A stretch of 47,285 bases of DNA from Clostridia bacterium (GTDB lineage Bacteria; Bacillota_A; Clostridia; Christensenellales; Aristaeellaceae). The DNA lies in NCBI GenBank assembly GCA_017620455.1, contig JAFZQK010000067.1, forward strand, positions 1 to 47,285. Reading direction: 5' to 3'. Within the stretch, counting starts at the first letter, position 1. The number at the start of each line of letters is the position of its first letter. Below are positions 1-6,216 of this stretch, in pieces. The translations under genes and the position numbers were made by a program. Below the pieces are notes generated by a model that worked only from the letters and a program-made list of their open reading frames with translations, searched no databases and was not told the origin of the DNA.

Positions 1-314
1 ACGATCCAGCGCAGGGCCAGGGTCTGCCGGCGCTCGGGCCGGATCTCCACAGGCACCTGATAGGTGGCGCCGCCCACGCGGCGGGCCTTGACTTCCAGCT
101 GAGGCATCACGTTGTTCAGCGCCTGCTGAAACACTTCGTTGGCCTCTTTGCCGGTCTTTTCCTTAATCATGTCGAACGCGCTGTAGCAGACCTGCTGGGC
201 CACGCCGCGCTTGCCGTCGAGCATGATCTGATTGATGAGCTTGGTGACCACGACCGTCCCGTGAACGGGATCGGGCAGCACTTCGCGCTTCGGGATAAAT
301 CCACGACGGGGCAT
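1..314 (-). CDS. rpsG: 30S ribosomal protein S7 (partial, C-terminus beyond the left edge)
   Basis: S7 binds the 3' major domain of 16S rRNA and nucleates assembly of the small-subunit head. The visible 104 residues begin [16 protein letters not shown] and continue with [16 protein letters not shown] and [16 protein letters not shown], all typical of S7. The start is fixed by an AGGAGGG box at 321-327 just upstream of ATG 314. The gene lies 189 nt downstream of rpsL in the usual str order, so fusA and tuf are expected beyond the window. The rpsL-rpsG spacer (315-503) shows no gene. Identity is certain; only the reading end is missing. Confidence 0.97.
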   Translation of the reverse strand, partial: MPRRGFIPKREVLPDPVHGTVVVTKLINQIMLDGKRGVAQQVCYSAFDMIKEKTGKEANEVFQQALNNVMPQLEVKARRVGGATYQVPVEIRPERRQTLALRWI

Positions 315-503
315 GTAGTTCCCTCCTCAAAATTCGTAACGCTTCCCATCGGGCCAACCGCAGCATGTCAGCATCATGCCGCTCCGCTTTCTCGGTGCGC
401 GGCGGGGGATCGGGCGGCCTGCCGGCGGATGTTCCTTTCCGCGGGCGGTTCCTGTTCTCTTCCCCGGCCGGGGCAGCAGCCCATGCGATGGCGAAGGCGT
501 TCC

Positions 504-878
504 TTACTTCTTCGGGCGCTTGGCGCCGTAGAGCGAGCGGCCCTGGTTGCGCTTGGCAACGCCGGCCGTGTCCAGCGCGCCGCGAATGATGTGGTAACGG
601 ACGCCGGGCAGATCGCGCACACGGCCGCCGCGGATCAGCACGACGGAGTGCTCCTGCAGATTGTGACCGATTCCGGGAATGTAGCAGGTACCTTCGATGG
701 AATTGGTCAGGCGGATCCTCGCGATTTTGCGCAGAGCCGAATTGGGCTTCTTGGGCGTCGTGGTCTTGACGCTCAGGCATACGCCGCGCTTTTGCGGGCA
801 ACCCTGCAGGATGGGCGCGGTTGACTTGTTGACAACCTTTTCTCTTCCCTTGCGGATCAACTGATTGATCGTTGGCAT
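504..878 (-). CDS. rpsL: 30S ribosomal protein S12
   Basis: S12 sits at the decoding centre and governs translational accuracy. The 124-residue product starts [13 protein letters not shown] after an AGGAGGTG box; a longer in-frame reading upstream lacks a ribosome site and is rejected. The length equals the E. coli form and lacks the insertion of Bacillus S12. Signature segments [11 protein letters not shown] and [16 protein letters not shown] are intact. Lys43 is the wild-type streptomycin-sensitive residue, but residue 88 is Arg (codon CGC at 617-615) where E. coli and Bacillus have Lys. That is the substitution selected in streptomycin-resistant mutants. It follows the L7Ae-like gene after a 265-nt structured spacer. 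Confidence 0.98.
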   Translation of the reverse strand: MPTINQLIRKGREKVVNKSTAPILQGCPQKRGVCLSVKTTTPKKPNSALRKIARIRLTNSIEGTCYIPGIGHNLQEHSVVLIRGGRVRDLPGVRYHIIRGALDTAGVAKRNQGRSLYGAKRPKK

Positions 879-969
879 GGAAGCACCTCCTGATAATTGT
901 TCGGAGCCGTTTTGCGGTCTCCTCCTATAACATCCCCGCAACCCTCGGGAATATATAGTCAAACCTTAG

Positions 970-1138
970 CCAACGAAAGTCCGCAAAGCGGTCTTTCGTT
1001 GGGGTGCATCATTTCCCTGCGGCTTTCAGCCGCGGCCGGGAAATGATATCGGATGCAGTCATTCTGACTGCTCCTCGGACCGGGGGACCCGGTCCTGCGG
1101 ATCTCAGTCGAAGGCCTGGCCGGCCTTCGACGCATCCG
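970..1138 (-). ncRNA. Array of five hairpins in the L7Ae-rpsL spacer
   Basis: Five consecutive inverted repeats fill this spacer. (1) 970-979 pairs with 993-1002, with an inner 4-bp stem around 981-991. (2) 1008-1017 pairs with 1038-1047, with inner stem 1019-1023/1029-1033. (3) 1055-1060 pairs with 1066-1071. (4) 1077-1084 pairs with 1088-1095. (5) 1107-1116 pairs with 1122-1131. In addition CGGAT at 1050-1054 pairs with ATCCG at 1134-1138, closing hairpins 3-5 into a multibranch junction. No U-run follows, so this is not an ordinary terminator. It could be a leader or processing element for rpsL mRNA, or a DNA-level repeat. I do not recognise a known RNA family. Confidence 0.5.
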
Positions 1139-1143
1139 GCGAG

Positions 1144-1416
1144 TCAGTCTGCTTTGGGTTCCTCTGCGTCAGTGCGGAGCACGCCCGCGGCGGCGGAAGG
1201 CACGTCCACCCGGCAGAGCTGGGACAGCTCCTCCATGGTGGCCACGGTGCTCAGCGCCGTCCCGGTTTCCCGGGCCGCCTGCTCCACCTGCTGCCGCAGA
1301 TGGGGCGCCGCATCCAGGGAGAGAAACACGCAATCCAGCTTGTTTTCCTTCAGGCCGCGCAGCACCTGCCGCACGCCCACCACCCGCATGGACCGCTTTT
1401 TCAGCCGCTCCGGCAT
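1144..1416 (-). CDS. L7Ae/L30e-family K-turn-binding ribosomal-type protein (YbxF-like)
   Basis: Ninety residues starting MPERLKKRSMRVVGVRQVL after a GGAGGAAGAGGG box; upstream in-frame codons are leader. The segment RQVLRGLKENKLDCVFLSLDAAPHL and the following VEQAARETGTALSTVATMEEL match the small L7Ae fold of Firmicute YbxF proteins, which bind K-turn RNA. In many Firmicutes this gene lies between rpoC and rpsL. Here no rpoC is upstream and the gene has its own strong promoter, so it leads the str transcript. Its possible RNA partner could lie in the structured spacer directly downstream, which is inference. Confidence 0.85.
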   Translation of the reverse strand: MPERLKKRSMRVVGVRQVLRGLKENKLDCVFLSLDAAPHLRQQVEQAARETGTALSTVATMEELSQLCRVDVPSAAAGVLRTDAEEPKAD

Positions 1417-1480
1417 GTCCCTCTTCCTCCGTTCTTCGGCGCAGGAACGCAGTCGCCCGCATAATGCAGACAACTTTAAC

Positions 1481-1509
1481 ATAATAACATCGGCAAAATC
1501 AAATGTCAA
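1481..1509 (-). promoter_or_regulatory. Sigma-A promoter of the L7Ae-rpsL-rpsG operon
   Basis: On the minus strand TTGACA (1509-1504) and TATTAT (1486-1481) are separated by 17 nt. This near-consensus promoter lies about 65 nt upstream of the L7Ae-like start and shows that the str genes are transcribed independently of rpoBC here. Confidence 0.85.
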
Positions 1510-1566
1510 CTGATTTTCCCGGAAAAAATCTGAAAAAACCTGAATTTTTCATTCATTTTTCCATCA

Positions 1567-1595
1567 GAAAAGCCGCCCGGGGCCACCGGACGGCT
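1567..1595 (-). terminator. Rho-independent terminator after the SIMPL gene
   Basis: AGCCGTCCGG pairs with CCGGGCGGCT (1586-1595 with 1571-1580, one G-U pair), followed on the minus strand by TTTT. It closes the sigma/anti-sigma/SIMPL transcript. Confidence 0.7.
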
Positions 1596-1613
1596 CAGCG
1601 CGGCCTGAAAGCC

Positions 1614-2324
1614 TTATTTCAGTTCGTATTCCAGCACCACCGAGGCGTTCACCGATACGTCGCCGCTGACGATGGCGGCGCCGTCGGCGCGTTCCGCGGC
1701 TTCTTCCTTAAAGGTATTGCTGATGCCGTAGAAGCCGCCGCTCTGGCTGGCATCCACCAGTCTCAGCTCGCCCAGCTCCTTCCCCGCGGCCGCGGCCAGC
1801 ACCTGGGCCTTCGCCCTGGCGTCCTCCACGGCGCGCTTCAGCGCTTTCAGATAGGCTTCGTTCTCCTGGGTGGAAGAAAACACGATGCCGTAGGTGGTGT
1901 TGGCCCCGGCTTCCATGGCGGCGTCCAGGATGGGCCCCACCTTGGCAAGATCCCGCACCTTCACATTCAGCATGTTTTCCACCTGATAATAGCTGGTGCG
2001 CTTTTCCTTCCCCGTATCGTCATAGCTGTAATCGTACAGCATGTTCACGTTGAACATGCTGGTGATCACGTCCTTTTCTTCCAGGCCCATGCCGTAGAGC
2101 GCCTCCAGCACCGCGTTCATCAGCCGGGCGTTCTCCGCCTGGGCCTCCCCCACGGTGTCCGCCCGGGTGGTGACCCCCACCTGCAAGGTGGCGGTATCCG
2201 CCGCCAGGGCGATGGTGGCGTTTCCGGATACCTTCACCACCGCGGGATTCTCCTCCGCCAGGGCGGGCGCGGCCAGCGCCAAAGTCATCATCAGGCACAG
2301 CGCGGCAACGATCAGCTTTTTCAT
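1614..2324 (-). CDS. Secreted SIMPL-domain (DUF541) protein
   Basis: 236 residues with a clear Sec signal peptide (MKKLIVAALCLMMTLALAAPALAEE), so the protein is exported. The mature part starts VVKVSGNATIALAADTATLQVGV, carries EKDVITSMFNVNMLYDY in the middle and ends with VSVNASVVLEYELK, the usual layout of SIMPL/DUF541 proteins. The family forms oligomeric envelope proteins of poorly defined function. It follows the anti-sigma gene by one base and ends at a terminator, so it is the last gene of an ECF sigma operon and plausibly part of that envelope response. Confidence 0.88.
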   Translation of the reverse strand: MKKLIVAALCLMMTLALAAPALAEENPAVVKVSGNATIALAADTATLQVGVTTRADTVGEAQAENARLMNAVLEALYGMGLEEKDVITSMFNVNMLYDYSYDDTGKEKRTSYYQVENMLNVKVRDLAKVGPILDAAMEAGANTTYGIVFSSTQENEAYLKALKRAVEDARAKAQVLAAAAGKELGELRLVDASQSGGFYGISNTFKEEAAERADGAAIVSGDVSVNASVVLEYELK

Positions 2325-2325
2325 A

Positions 2326-3264
2326 TTAGTTCCTTCCTTTCTGTACGGGCTGTTGATGCTTTGCCTTTTTCAGATGGCGGACCAGCAGCAACGCCAGCAC
2401 GGCGGCCCCCGCCGCGCAGACGGCCAATCCCAGCCAGAACAGCCACGAAAGCGTTTCCCCTTCCGCGATCTCCTTTTCCGGCGCTTCCGCCTGCGCGGGC
2501 GCGTCCGTTTCCTCCGGCGCGGGGGAAGCCGCAGGCGCGGGGGTCGGTTCGGCCGTGGGCAGGGCAGTGGACATCACGGAGGTGGCCGCGTATTCCCGCT
2601 CGGCCTTCCGGGCCTCCGCGGGAGCGGCCTCCATCGCTTCGGCGGCCATGTCCGCGCTTTCTTCTGCGCTTTCCGCGGCCCAGTCCATCATCGGCGCTTC
2701 CTCCCAGGCGATCTCCTCGCTCTCCTCCGCGTCCTCGTACAGCACGTTGGAAAGGCTCCCCGAAGCGAACAGCGCAAGCACCGTGCCGGCGTCGTTTTCC
2801 GCGGCCTTCTGCTGCGCCGCGGGCGCTTCGTTCACCGCGAGGGATTCGTTCGCCGCGGGTGCTTCATCCGTCGTGGCGGCGGTCTGGGCAACGGCTGCCG
2901 GCGCCTTGGTGGAGCCGGCCGTGCGGTAAACCGTGGGCAGCCTGCCCCGGCTCATGGCCAAAGCGCCGCCGAAGATCATCACCAGCGCCGCGGCCGCGGC
3001 CATCCAGGATTGCCGGAAAGCGCGCGCCGGGCCGCGCTTGCTGCCCGCCGCTTCCGCCCGCACGGCTTCGCGCCAGGAGGCGGAAAATTCGCCTGGCACC
3101 TCCACTTCGTCCTCCAGGGCGCGCAGATCCCGCCGCAGGGCCAGCAGCGATGCGCACTCGGCGCACTCCGCCGCGTGCCGCCGCATCTGCTCCGCCTGCT
3201 CCTTCGTCAGTTCTCCATCCAAAAAGGCGTCGAGAAGATCAGAAAATTCTTTGCAGTTCATCAT
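2326..3264 (-). CDS. Zinc-finger anti-sigma factor, two-pass membrane protein
   Basis: 312 residues. The start MMNCKEF is chosen because GGAGGAG lies just upstream; an earlier ATG at 3285 overlaps the sigma stop codon and could give seven more residues. The N-terminus has the zf-HC2 pattern H-x3-C-x2-C (RHAAECAEC) typical of anti-sigma domains that hold ECF sigma factors. One membrane segment lies near residues 100-120 (WMAAAAALVMIFGGALAM) and another near the C-terminus (LFWLGLAVCAAGAAVLALLL). Between them is an acidic, Ala/Glu/Pro-rich segment that would be extracytoplasmic. It is co-transcribed with the ECF sigma gene and the SIMPL gene. Confidence 0.88.
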   Translation of the reverse strand: MMNCKEFSDLLDAFLDGELTKEQAEQMRRHAAECAECASLLALRRDLRALEDEVEVPGEFSASWREAVRAEAAGSKRGPARAFRQSWMAAAAALVMIFGGALAMSRGRLPTVYRTAGSTKAPAAVAQTAATTDEAPAANESLAVNEAPAAQQKAAENDAGTVLALFASGSLSNVLYEDAEESEEIAWEEAPMMDWAAESAEESADMAAEAMEAAPAEARKAEREYAATSVMSTALPTAEPTPAPAASPAPEETDAPAQAEAPEKEIAEGETLSWLFWLGLAVCAAGAAVLALLLVRHLKKAKHQQPVQKGRN

Positions 3265-3284
3265 TTTCTCCTCCTCTCTCTGCA

Positions 3285-3845
3285 TTAGACGGAACAGTCC
3301 GAAAAAAGTTCCGAAGATTTTCGCAAAATCAGCGCCAGTTTTTCTCTCGCCCGGCTGATCCGGCTTTTCACCGTGCCCAGGGACAATTCCAGGATCCCGG
3401 CGATCTCCTCATAGCTGCGGCCCTGCACGTCCCGAAGCACGATCATCCTGCGCATGTCCTCCGGCAGCAGCGCCATGCCTTCCCGGAGCAGGCGCATCCT
3501 TTCCTTCTGCTCCAGGCGGGCGTAAGCCCCCGGGCTTTCGTCCCGGATCTCAAATCCCTTGTCCTCCCGCATGGCGTCCAGGGATACGGCGTCCCGGCGC
3601 TTGCGCAGCTCGTCGGTGCACACGTTCATGGCGATCCGGGTGATCCAGGTGCCGAAGGCCGCGTCCCCCCGGAAGGAGGAAAAGGCCCGGAACGCCCGCA
3701 GCATGGTTTCCTGGGCGCAGTCCATGGCGTCCTCCCGGTTGCCCATCATGTGATAGCACGCGGCGTACACGCGCTTTTCCTCCCGGGCGGCCAGCGCCTC
3801 AAATTCCTCGGCGGGCTGTCTGCGTTTCAACAGCCTGATTTCCAT
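3285..3845 (-). CDS. ECF-type RNA polymerase sigma factor
   Basis: 186 residues beginning MEIRLLKRRQPAEEF behind AAAGGAGGG. Region 2 is visible as YHMMGNREDAMDCAQETMLR followed by FGTWITRIAMN; region 4 is LPEDMRRMIVLRDVQGRSYE with the helix-turn-helix LELSLGTVKSRISRAREKL. The size and domains fit a sigma-70 family ECF factor. The stop codon overlaps a possible anti-sigma start (TAATG), the standard arrangement for a sigma/anti-sigma pair. It is divergent from the ylmH-like gene. The operon has a housekeeping-type promoter at 3972-4000; an autoregulatory ECF promoter was not identified. Confidence 0.92.
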   Translation of the reverse strand: MEIRLLKRRQPAEEFEALAAREEKRVYAACYHMMGNREDAMDCAQETMLRAFRAFSSFRGDAAFGTWITRIAMNVCTDELRKRRDAVSLDAMREDKGFEIRDESPGAYARLEQKERMRLLREGMALLPEDMRRMIVLRDVQGRSYEEIAGILELSLGTVKSRISRAREKLALILRKSSELFSDCSV

Positions 3846-3929
3846 GCTTGCCCTCCTTTCGGCAGGCGGCATCATTCAGACGGGATTGCCGCAAAAAAGT
3901 TCCCGATACGGGCCGGTTCGATGATTTTT

Positions 3930-3955
3930 GCCGCGGGAGCGACCGCTCCTGCGGC
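3930..3955. repeat. Inverted repeat in the ECF sigma leader
   Basis: GCCGCGGGAGC at 3930-3940 and GCTCCTGCGGC at 3945-3955 form an 11-bp stem with one mismatch in the 5' UTR of the sigma gene. It may be a leader hairpin or operator; nothing else supports a role. Confidence 0.4.
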
Positions 3956-3971
3956 AGCAGATTTCGCCCAT

Positions 3972-4000
3972 ATTGTAGCAGGAAAAAGGACAATATGCAA
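3972..4000 (-). promoter_or_regulatory. Promoter of the sigma/anti-sigma/SIMPL operon
   Basis: Minus-strand TTGCAT (4000-3995), a 17-nt spacer and TACAAT (3977-3972). It lies back-to-back with the ylmH promoter. Confidence 0.7.
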
Positions 4001-4014
4001 GCAGGCCGCCGCCC

Positions 4015-4043
4015 TTGCGGTCCCGTGGGGGGAATGATATAAT
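4015..4043 (+). promoter_or_regulatory. Promoter of the ylmH-like gene
   Basis: TTGCGG, a 17-nt spacer and a perfect TATAAT (4038-4043), only 22 nt before the GTG start. Confidence 0.75.
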
Positions 4044-4064
4044 CGAAGATAGGAGGGATGGCGC

Positions 4065-4811
4065 GTGGAGGAAGATTTGACCCGCCGAATTTCGGATCTG
4101 GCCAGCCGGGCCTGGGACCAGGGCGTTTATTGCTTCACCCATTTTCTGTCCCTGGCGGGCATTTCCGATTTTTACCGGGCGCTGCCCTCCCTGCCCCCGG
4201 CGCCCTGGCGGCTCTTCGGCGGGGCGGAGGGATGCGAAAGGCAGATGCTGCGCTTCGGAGATGAAGCGCTCTGCGGGTACGACGCGCCCTTCCCCATCGC
4301 GTGCCTGCGCATTTTGCCGGTGAATGAGAAGTTTTCCGAACCCCTCACCCACCGGGATTATCTGGGGGCGCTGATGGGGCTGGGGATCGAAAGGGAGCTG
4401 CTGGGGGATATCGCGGTGCGGGAGAAGGAAGCATATCTCTTCTGCGAGGAGCGTATCGCGCCGTATATCCGGGAGCGCCTCGTCCAGGTCCGGCGCACGT
4501 CCGTTTCCTGCGCCGCTTCCGCGCCGCCGGAAGGCGCGCTGTACGAAACCCGGCCGATGAGCGTGCAGGTATCCTCCCAGCGGCTGGACGCGCTGATCGC
4601 CCGGGTGTTCAGAATGAGCCGGGGCGACGCCCAGGCCCTCTTCCCCGCCGGGAAGGTGTTCGTTTCCGGCCGCCTGTGCGAAAGCCCCAGCCACCCGCCC
4701 AAGGCGGGCGATATCGTTTCCGTCCGGGGCTTCGGGCGCTTCCGGTACCGGGGCAAGGAAAGCCTGAGCAAAAAAGGAAAAGAGAATACCGCCGTGGAGC
4801 TGTTCGTCTGA
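4065..4811 (+). CDS. YlmH-family S4-domain RNA-binding protein
   Basis: 248 residues. The GTG start is set by AGGAGGG at 4051-4057. The N-terminal two thirds (FLSLAGISDFYRALPSLPP, GYDAPFPIACLRILP, HRDYLGALMGLGIERELLGDI) match YlmH. A C-terminal S4 fold (SSQRLDALIARVFRMSRGDA to GRFRYRGKESLSKKGK) would bind structured RNA. YlmH is linked to cell-division clusters in many Firmicutes and has been connected to ribosome rescue. Here it stands alone, away from sepF/divIVA, and is divergent from an ECF sigma operon. Confidence 0.88.
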   Translation: MEEDLTRRISDLASRAWDQGVYCFTHFLSLAGISDFYRALPSLPPAPWRLFGGAEGCERQMLRFGDEALCGYDAPFPIACLRILPVNEKFSEPLTHRDYLGALMGLGIERELLGDIAVREKEAYLFCEERIAPYIRERLVQVRRTSVSCAASAPPEGALYETRPMSVQVSSQRLDALIARVFRMSRGDAQALFPAGKVFVSGRLCESPSHPPKAGDIVSVRGFGRFRYRGKESLSKKGKENTAVELFV

Positions 4812-4843
4812 GCCGGCGTCCCGCCGCCCCCGGCGCGCCGTCC

Positions 4844-4873
4844 TTGACACGCCGGGCCGTCATACGGTATAAT
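4844..4873 (+). promoter_or_regulatory. Strong sigma-A promoter before the zinc-ribbon/PQ-repeat gene
   Basis: TTGACA (4844-4849), an 18-nt spacer and TATAAT (4868-4873). Both hexamers are perfect matches. Confidence 0.88.
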
Positions 4874-4939
4874 TTTATATAGTTTTCATACACTGTCTGA
4901 ATACTGTTCCACGCCGGGGCAGGAATGCGGAGGAAAAAA

Positions 4940-5899
4940 ATGATCGCTTGCAAAGTCTGCGGTAACACCCTACAAATGAACCAGGATCTGACCGGCGCCG
5001 TATGCGTATGCTGCGGGGTGTTTTATCCGATTTCCGTGCTGAGGCAGCTGCAGGACGGCGCTCCTGCCCAGCCCGGCCCGTATCAGCCCCAGCCCGGGCC
5101 GTATCAGCCGGCCCCCTTCCAGTCAGCGCCCTATCCGCAGCAGCCCCAGCCCGGGCCCTATCCGCAGCGGCCCCAGCCCGGGCCCTATCCGCAGCGGCCT
5201 CAGCCGGGACCCTATCCGCAGCAGCCCCAGTCCGGGCCCTATCCGCAGCGGCCTCAGCCCGGACCCTATCCGCAACAGCCCCAGCCCGGGCCCTATCCAC
5301 AGCGGCCCCAGCCCAGACCCTATCCGCAGCGGCCTCAGCCCGGACAGTATCCTCAGCAATCTCAGCCCGGACAGTATCCACAGCAGCCTATCCAGCCCGC
5401 TCCCGTTCAACCCTCGCCGGCCCAGCCCGCCGGACCGCAGATGAAGAACGAGCAGTTCGGGCTTTCCCCCGCGGAATACAAAAAGTTCCCCCGGGTCTGC
5501 GGGGCCGGCCGCGAGGATCCGTACGCCCGCGCCGAGCGCAACCAATATTTCATGAAGTTTTACGAAAAGACCCGTCCCCAGTACGGACGGGAGGAATGGA
5601 AATCGTATTTTGAAGACATTTTCAAGCAGTACTTCCGTTCCTATACGCTGCGCAAGGACATTTCCGTTTCCGCGCTGACCTCCAGCTACGCCAATCCCCA
5701 TGTCAAGGCGGATTTCGTCCTGTACGTCGGCATTCGCCCCTGCCTTGTGATCCTGCTCTCCTCCAGCCAGAAACGCGCGCGGCCGACGGTGTATCAGGCC
5801 CTGACGAAAGCCGGATACCGCACGCTGGTCTTCTACACGCCTCTTTCCAACCGCCGGGACTACGTGATCCAGCGGGTGAAGAAGGCCCTGAATCCCTGA
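4940..5899 (+). CDS. Zinc-ribbon protein with Pro/Gln/Tyr nonapeptide repeats and an unknown C-terminal domain
   Basis: 319 residues. The start MIACKVCGNTLQ follows CGGAGG at 4928-4933; an ATG at 4925 is too early for that site. The N-terminus has two CxxC knuckles (CKVCG and CVCCG) of a short zinc ribbon. Residues about 35-170 are low-complexity, with nine tandem QPGPYPQ(R/Q)P units. The C-terminal 150 residues are well conserved in character (FGLSPAEYKKFPRVCGAG, VKADFVLYVGIRPCLVILLSS, VYQALTKAGYRTLVFYTPL). The pattern of beta strands with Asp in KADFVLY and a Lys-rich helix recalls DUF2726/restriction-endonuclease-like folds, but I see no complete catalytic set. No signal peptide, so probably cytoplasmic. 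Function unknown. Confidence 0.75.
   Translation: MIACKVCGNTLQMNQDLTGAVCVCCGVFYPISVLRQLQDGAPAQPGPYQPQPGPYQPAPFQSAPYPQQPQPGPYPQRPQPGPYPQRPQPGPYPQQPQSGPYPQRPQPGPYPQQPQPGPYPQRPQPRPYPQRPQPGQYPQQSQPGQYPQQPIQPAPVQPSPAQPAGPQMKNEQFGLSPAEYKKFPRVCGAGREDPYARAERNQYFMKFYEKTRPQYGREEWKSYFEDIFKQYFRSYTLRKDISVSALTSSYANPHVKADFVLYVGIRPCLVILLSSSQKRARPTVYQALTKAGYRTLVFYTPLSNRRDYVIQRVKKALNP
5147..5389 (+). repeat. Nine tandem 27-bp repeats (coding)
   Basis: Nine in-frame 27-bp units encode the nonapeptide QPGPYPQRP and close variants. The last two units have Gly-Gln in place of Gly-Pro. Units are nearly identical at the DNA level, so copy number is probably unstable between strains. Confidence 0.9.
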
Positions 5900-5902
5900 A
5901 CG

Positions 5903-6061
5903 CAAAGCAGGCGGGAAATGCGTGCCCCGCACGCGCCTGCGGCGGACAAAGCGTGAAGCCCCGGCGCATCCGCGCGGCTTTGCAGGCAGCCGCTTCCCGT
6001 GCAGTCCGGTCAAAACCGGTTGAATTCAACCGGTTCTTTAACGGTTTTCCCGCCTGCTTTG
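5903..6061 (+). ncRNA. Candidate structured RNA upstream of the reverse transcriptase, closed by a 16-bp inverted repeat
   Basis: CAAAGCAGGCGGGAAA at 5903-5918 is perfectly complementary to 6046-6061, enclosing 127 nt. Inside are a GCGTGC/GCACGC hairpin (5920-5934), a GCCTGC/GCAGGC stem (5935-5940 with 5982-5987) that encloses CAAAGC/GCTTTG (5947-5952 with 5977-5982), and a 22-bp perfect palindrome at 6014-6035. No ORF fits and no U-run follows, so a plain terminator is unlikely. The layout (inverted repeat, multi-hairpin insert, RT gene about 155 nt downstream) resembles a retron msr-msd. I did not find the retron branch-point features with certainty. Alternatives are a MITE or a regulatory leader. 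Confidence 0.55.
6014..6035. repeat. 22-bp perfect palindrome
   Basis: The 11-base arm AACCGGTTGAA is followed immediately by its exact complement, with no loop base. It lies within the structured element upstream of the reverse transcriptase. As RNA it could form a hairpin or a kissing dimer; as DNA it could bind a dimeric protein. Confidence 0.85.
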
Positions 6062-6071
6062 TGATATAGAT

Positions 6072-6175
6072 CCGGAAGGGCGGCGCCCCCCGGCAGCCCC
6101 CTTCCCGGGGCGGGAGCCGGGGCTTCGGGAAGCGCCTTTTCGCCGGCCTGCCAATGAAAGGGCTGCGGCCCTTTT
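6072..6175 (+). promoter_or_regulatory. Hairpin-rich leader of the reverse transcriptase gene
   Basis: GGAAGGG near 6074 can pair with CCCTTCC near 6100. CTTCCCG (6101-6107) can alternatively pair with CGGGAAG (6126-6132). AAAGGGC (6157-6163) pairs with GCCCTTT (6168-6174) and is followed by TTAT, a terminator-like hairpin 42 nt before the RT start. Mutually exclusive pairings suggest attenuation or an RNA part of the RT system. Confidence 0.45.
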
Positions 6176-6216
6176 ATGCTGTCCCGGGGTTTTTACGGAA
6201 GAAAAGGGGGACGCCC

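Noticed and set aside
1055..1131. tRNA gene in the hairpin-rich spacer
   Set aside because: The stems do not form a cloverleaf and no T-arm GTTC motif or acceptor pairing was found.
1503..4037. An 844-residue open frame on the plus strand opposite the SIMPL/anti-sigma/sigma genes
   Set aside because: It is an antisense shadow caused by GC-rich third positions: Arg/Pro/His-rich, no ribosome site, no known domain, while the minus strand has three clear families.
5147..5389. Possible CRISPR or satellite array
   Set aside because: Units are contiguous without spacers, in frame, and encode a regular nonapeptide inside a gene.
6014..6035. Palindrome containing EcoRI- and AgeI-type sites taken as a cloning or adapter artefact
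   Set aside because: It is embedded in a larger nested set of inverted repeats of normal local composition, so a natural origin is more likely, though raw reads could settle it.
5903..6061. MITE with terminal inverted repeats
   Set aside because: No target-site duplication is visible next to the 16-bp arms, and the position before the RT is better explained by function. It is not excluded without a genome-wide copy search.
6154..6216. ATG at 6154 as reverse transcriptase start
   Set aside because: It is at the base of a hairpin without a ribosome site, while ATG 6217 follows AAGGGGG.
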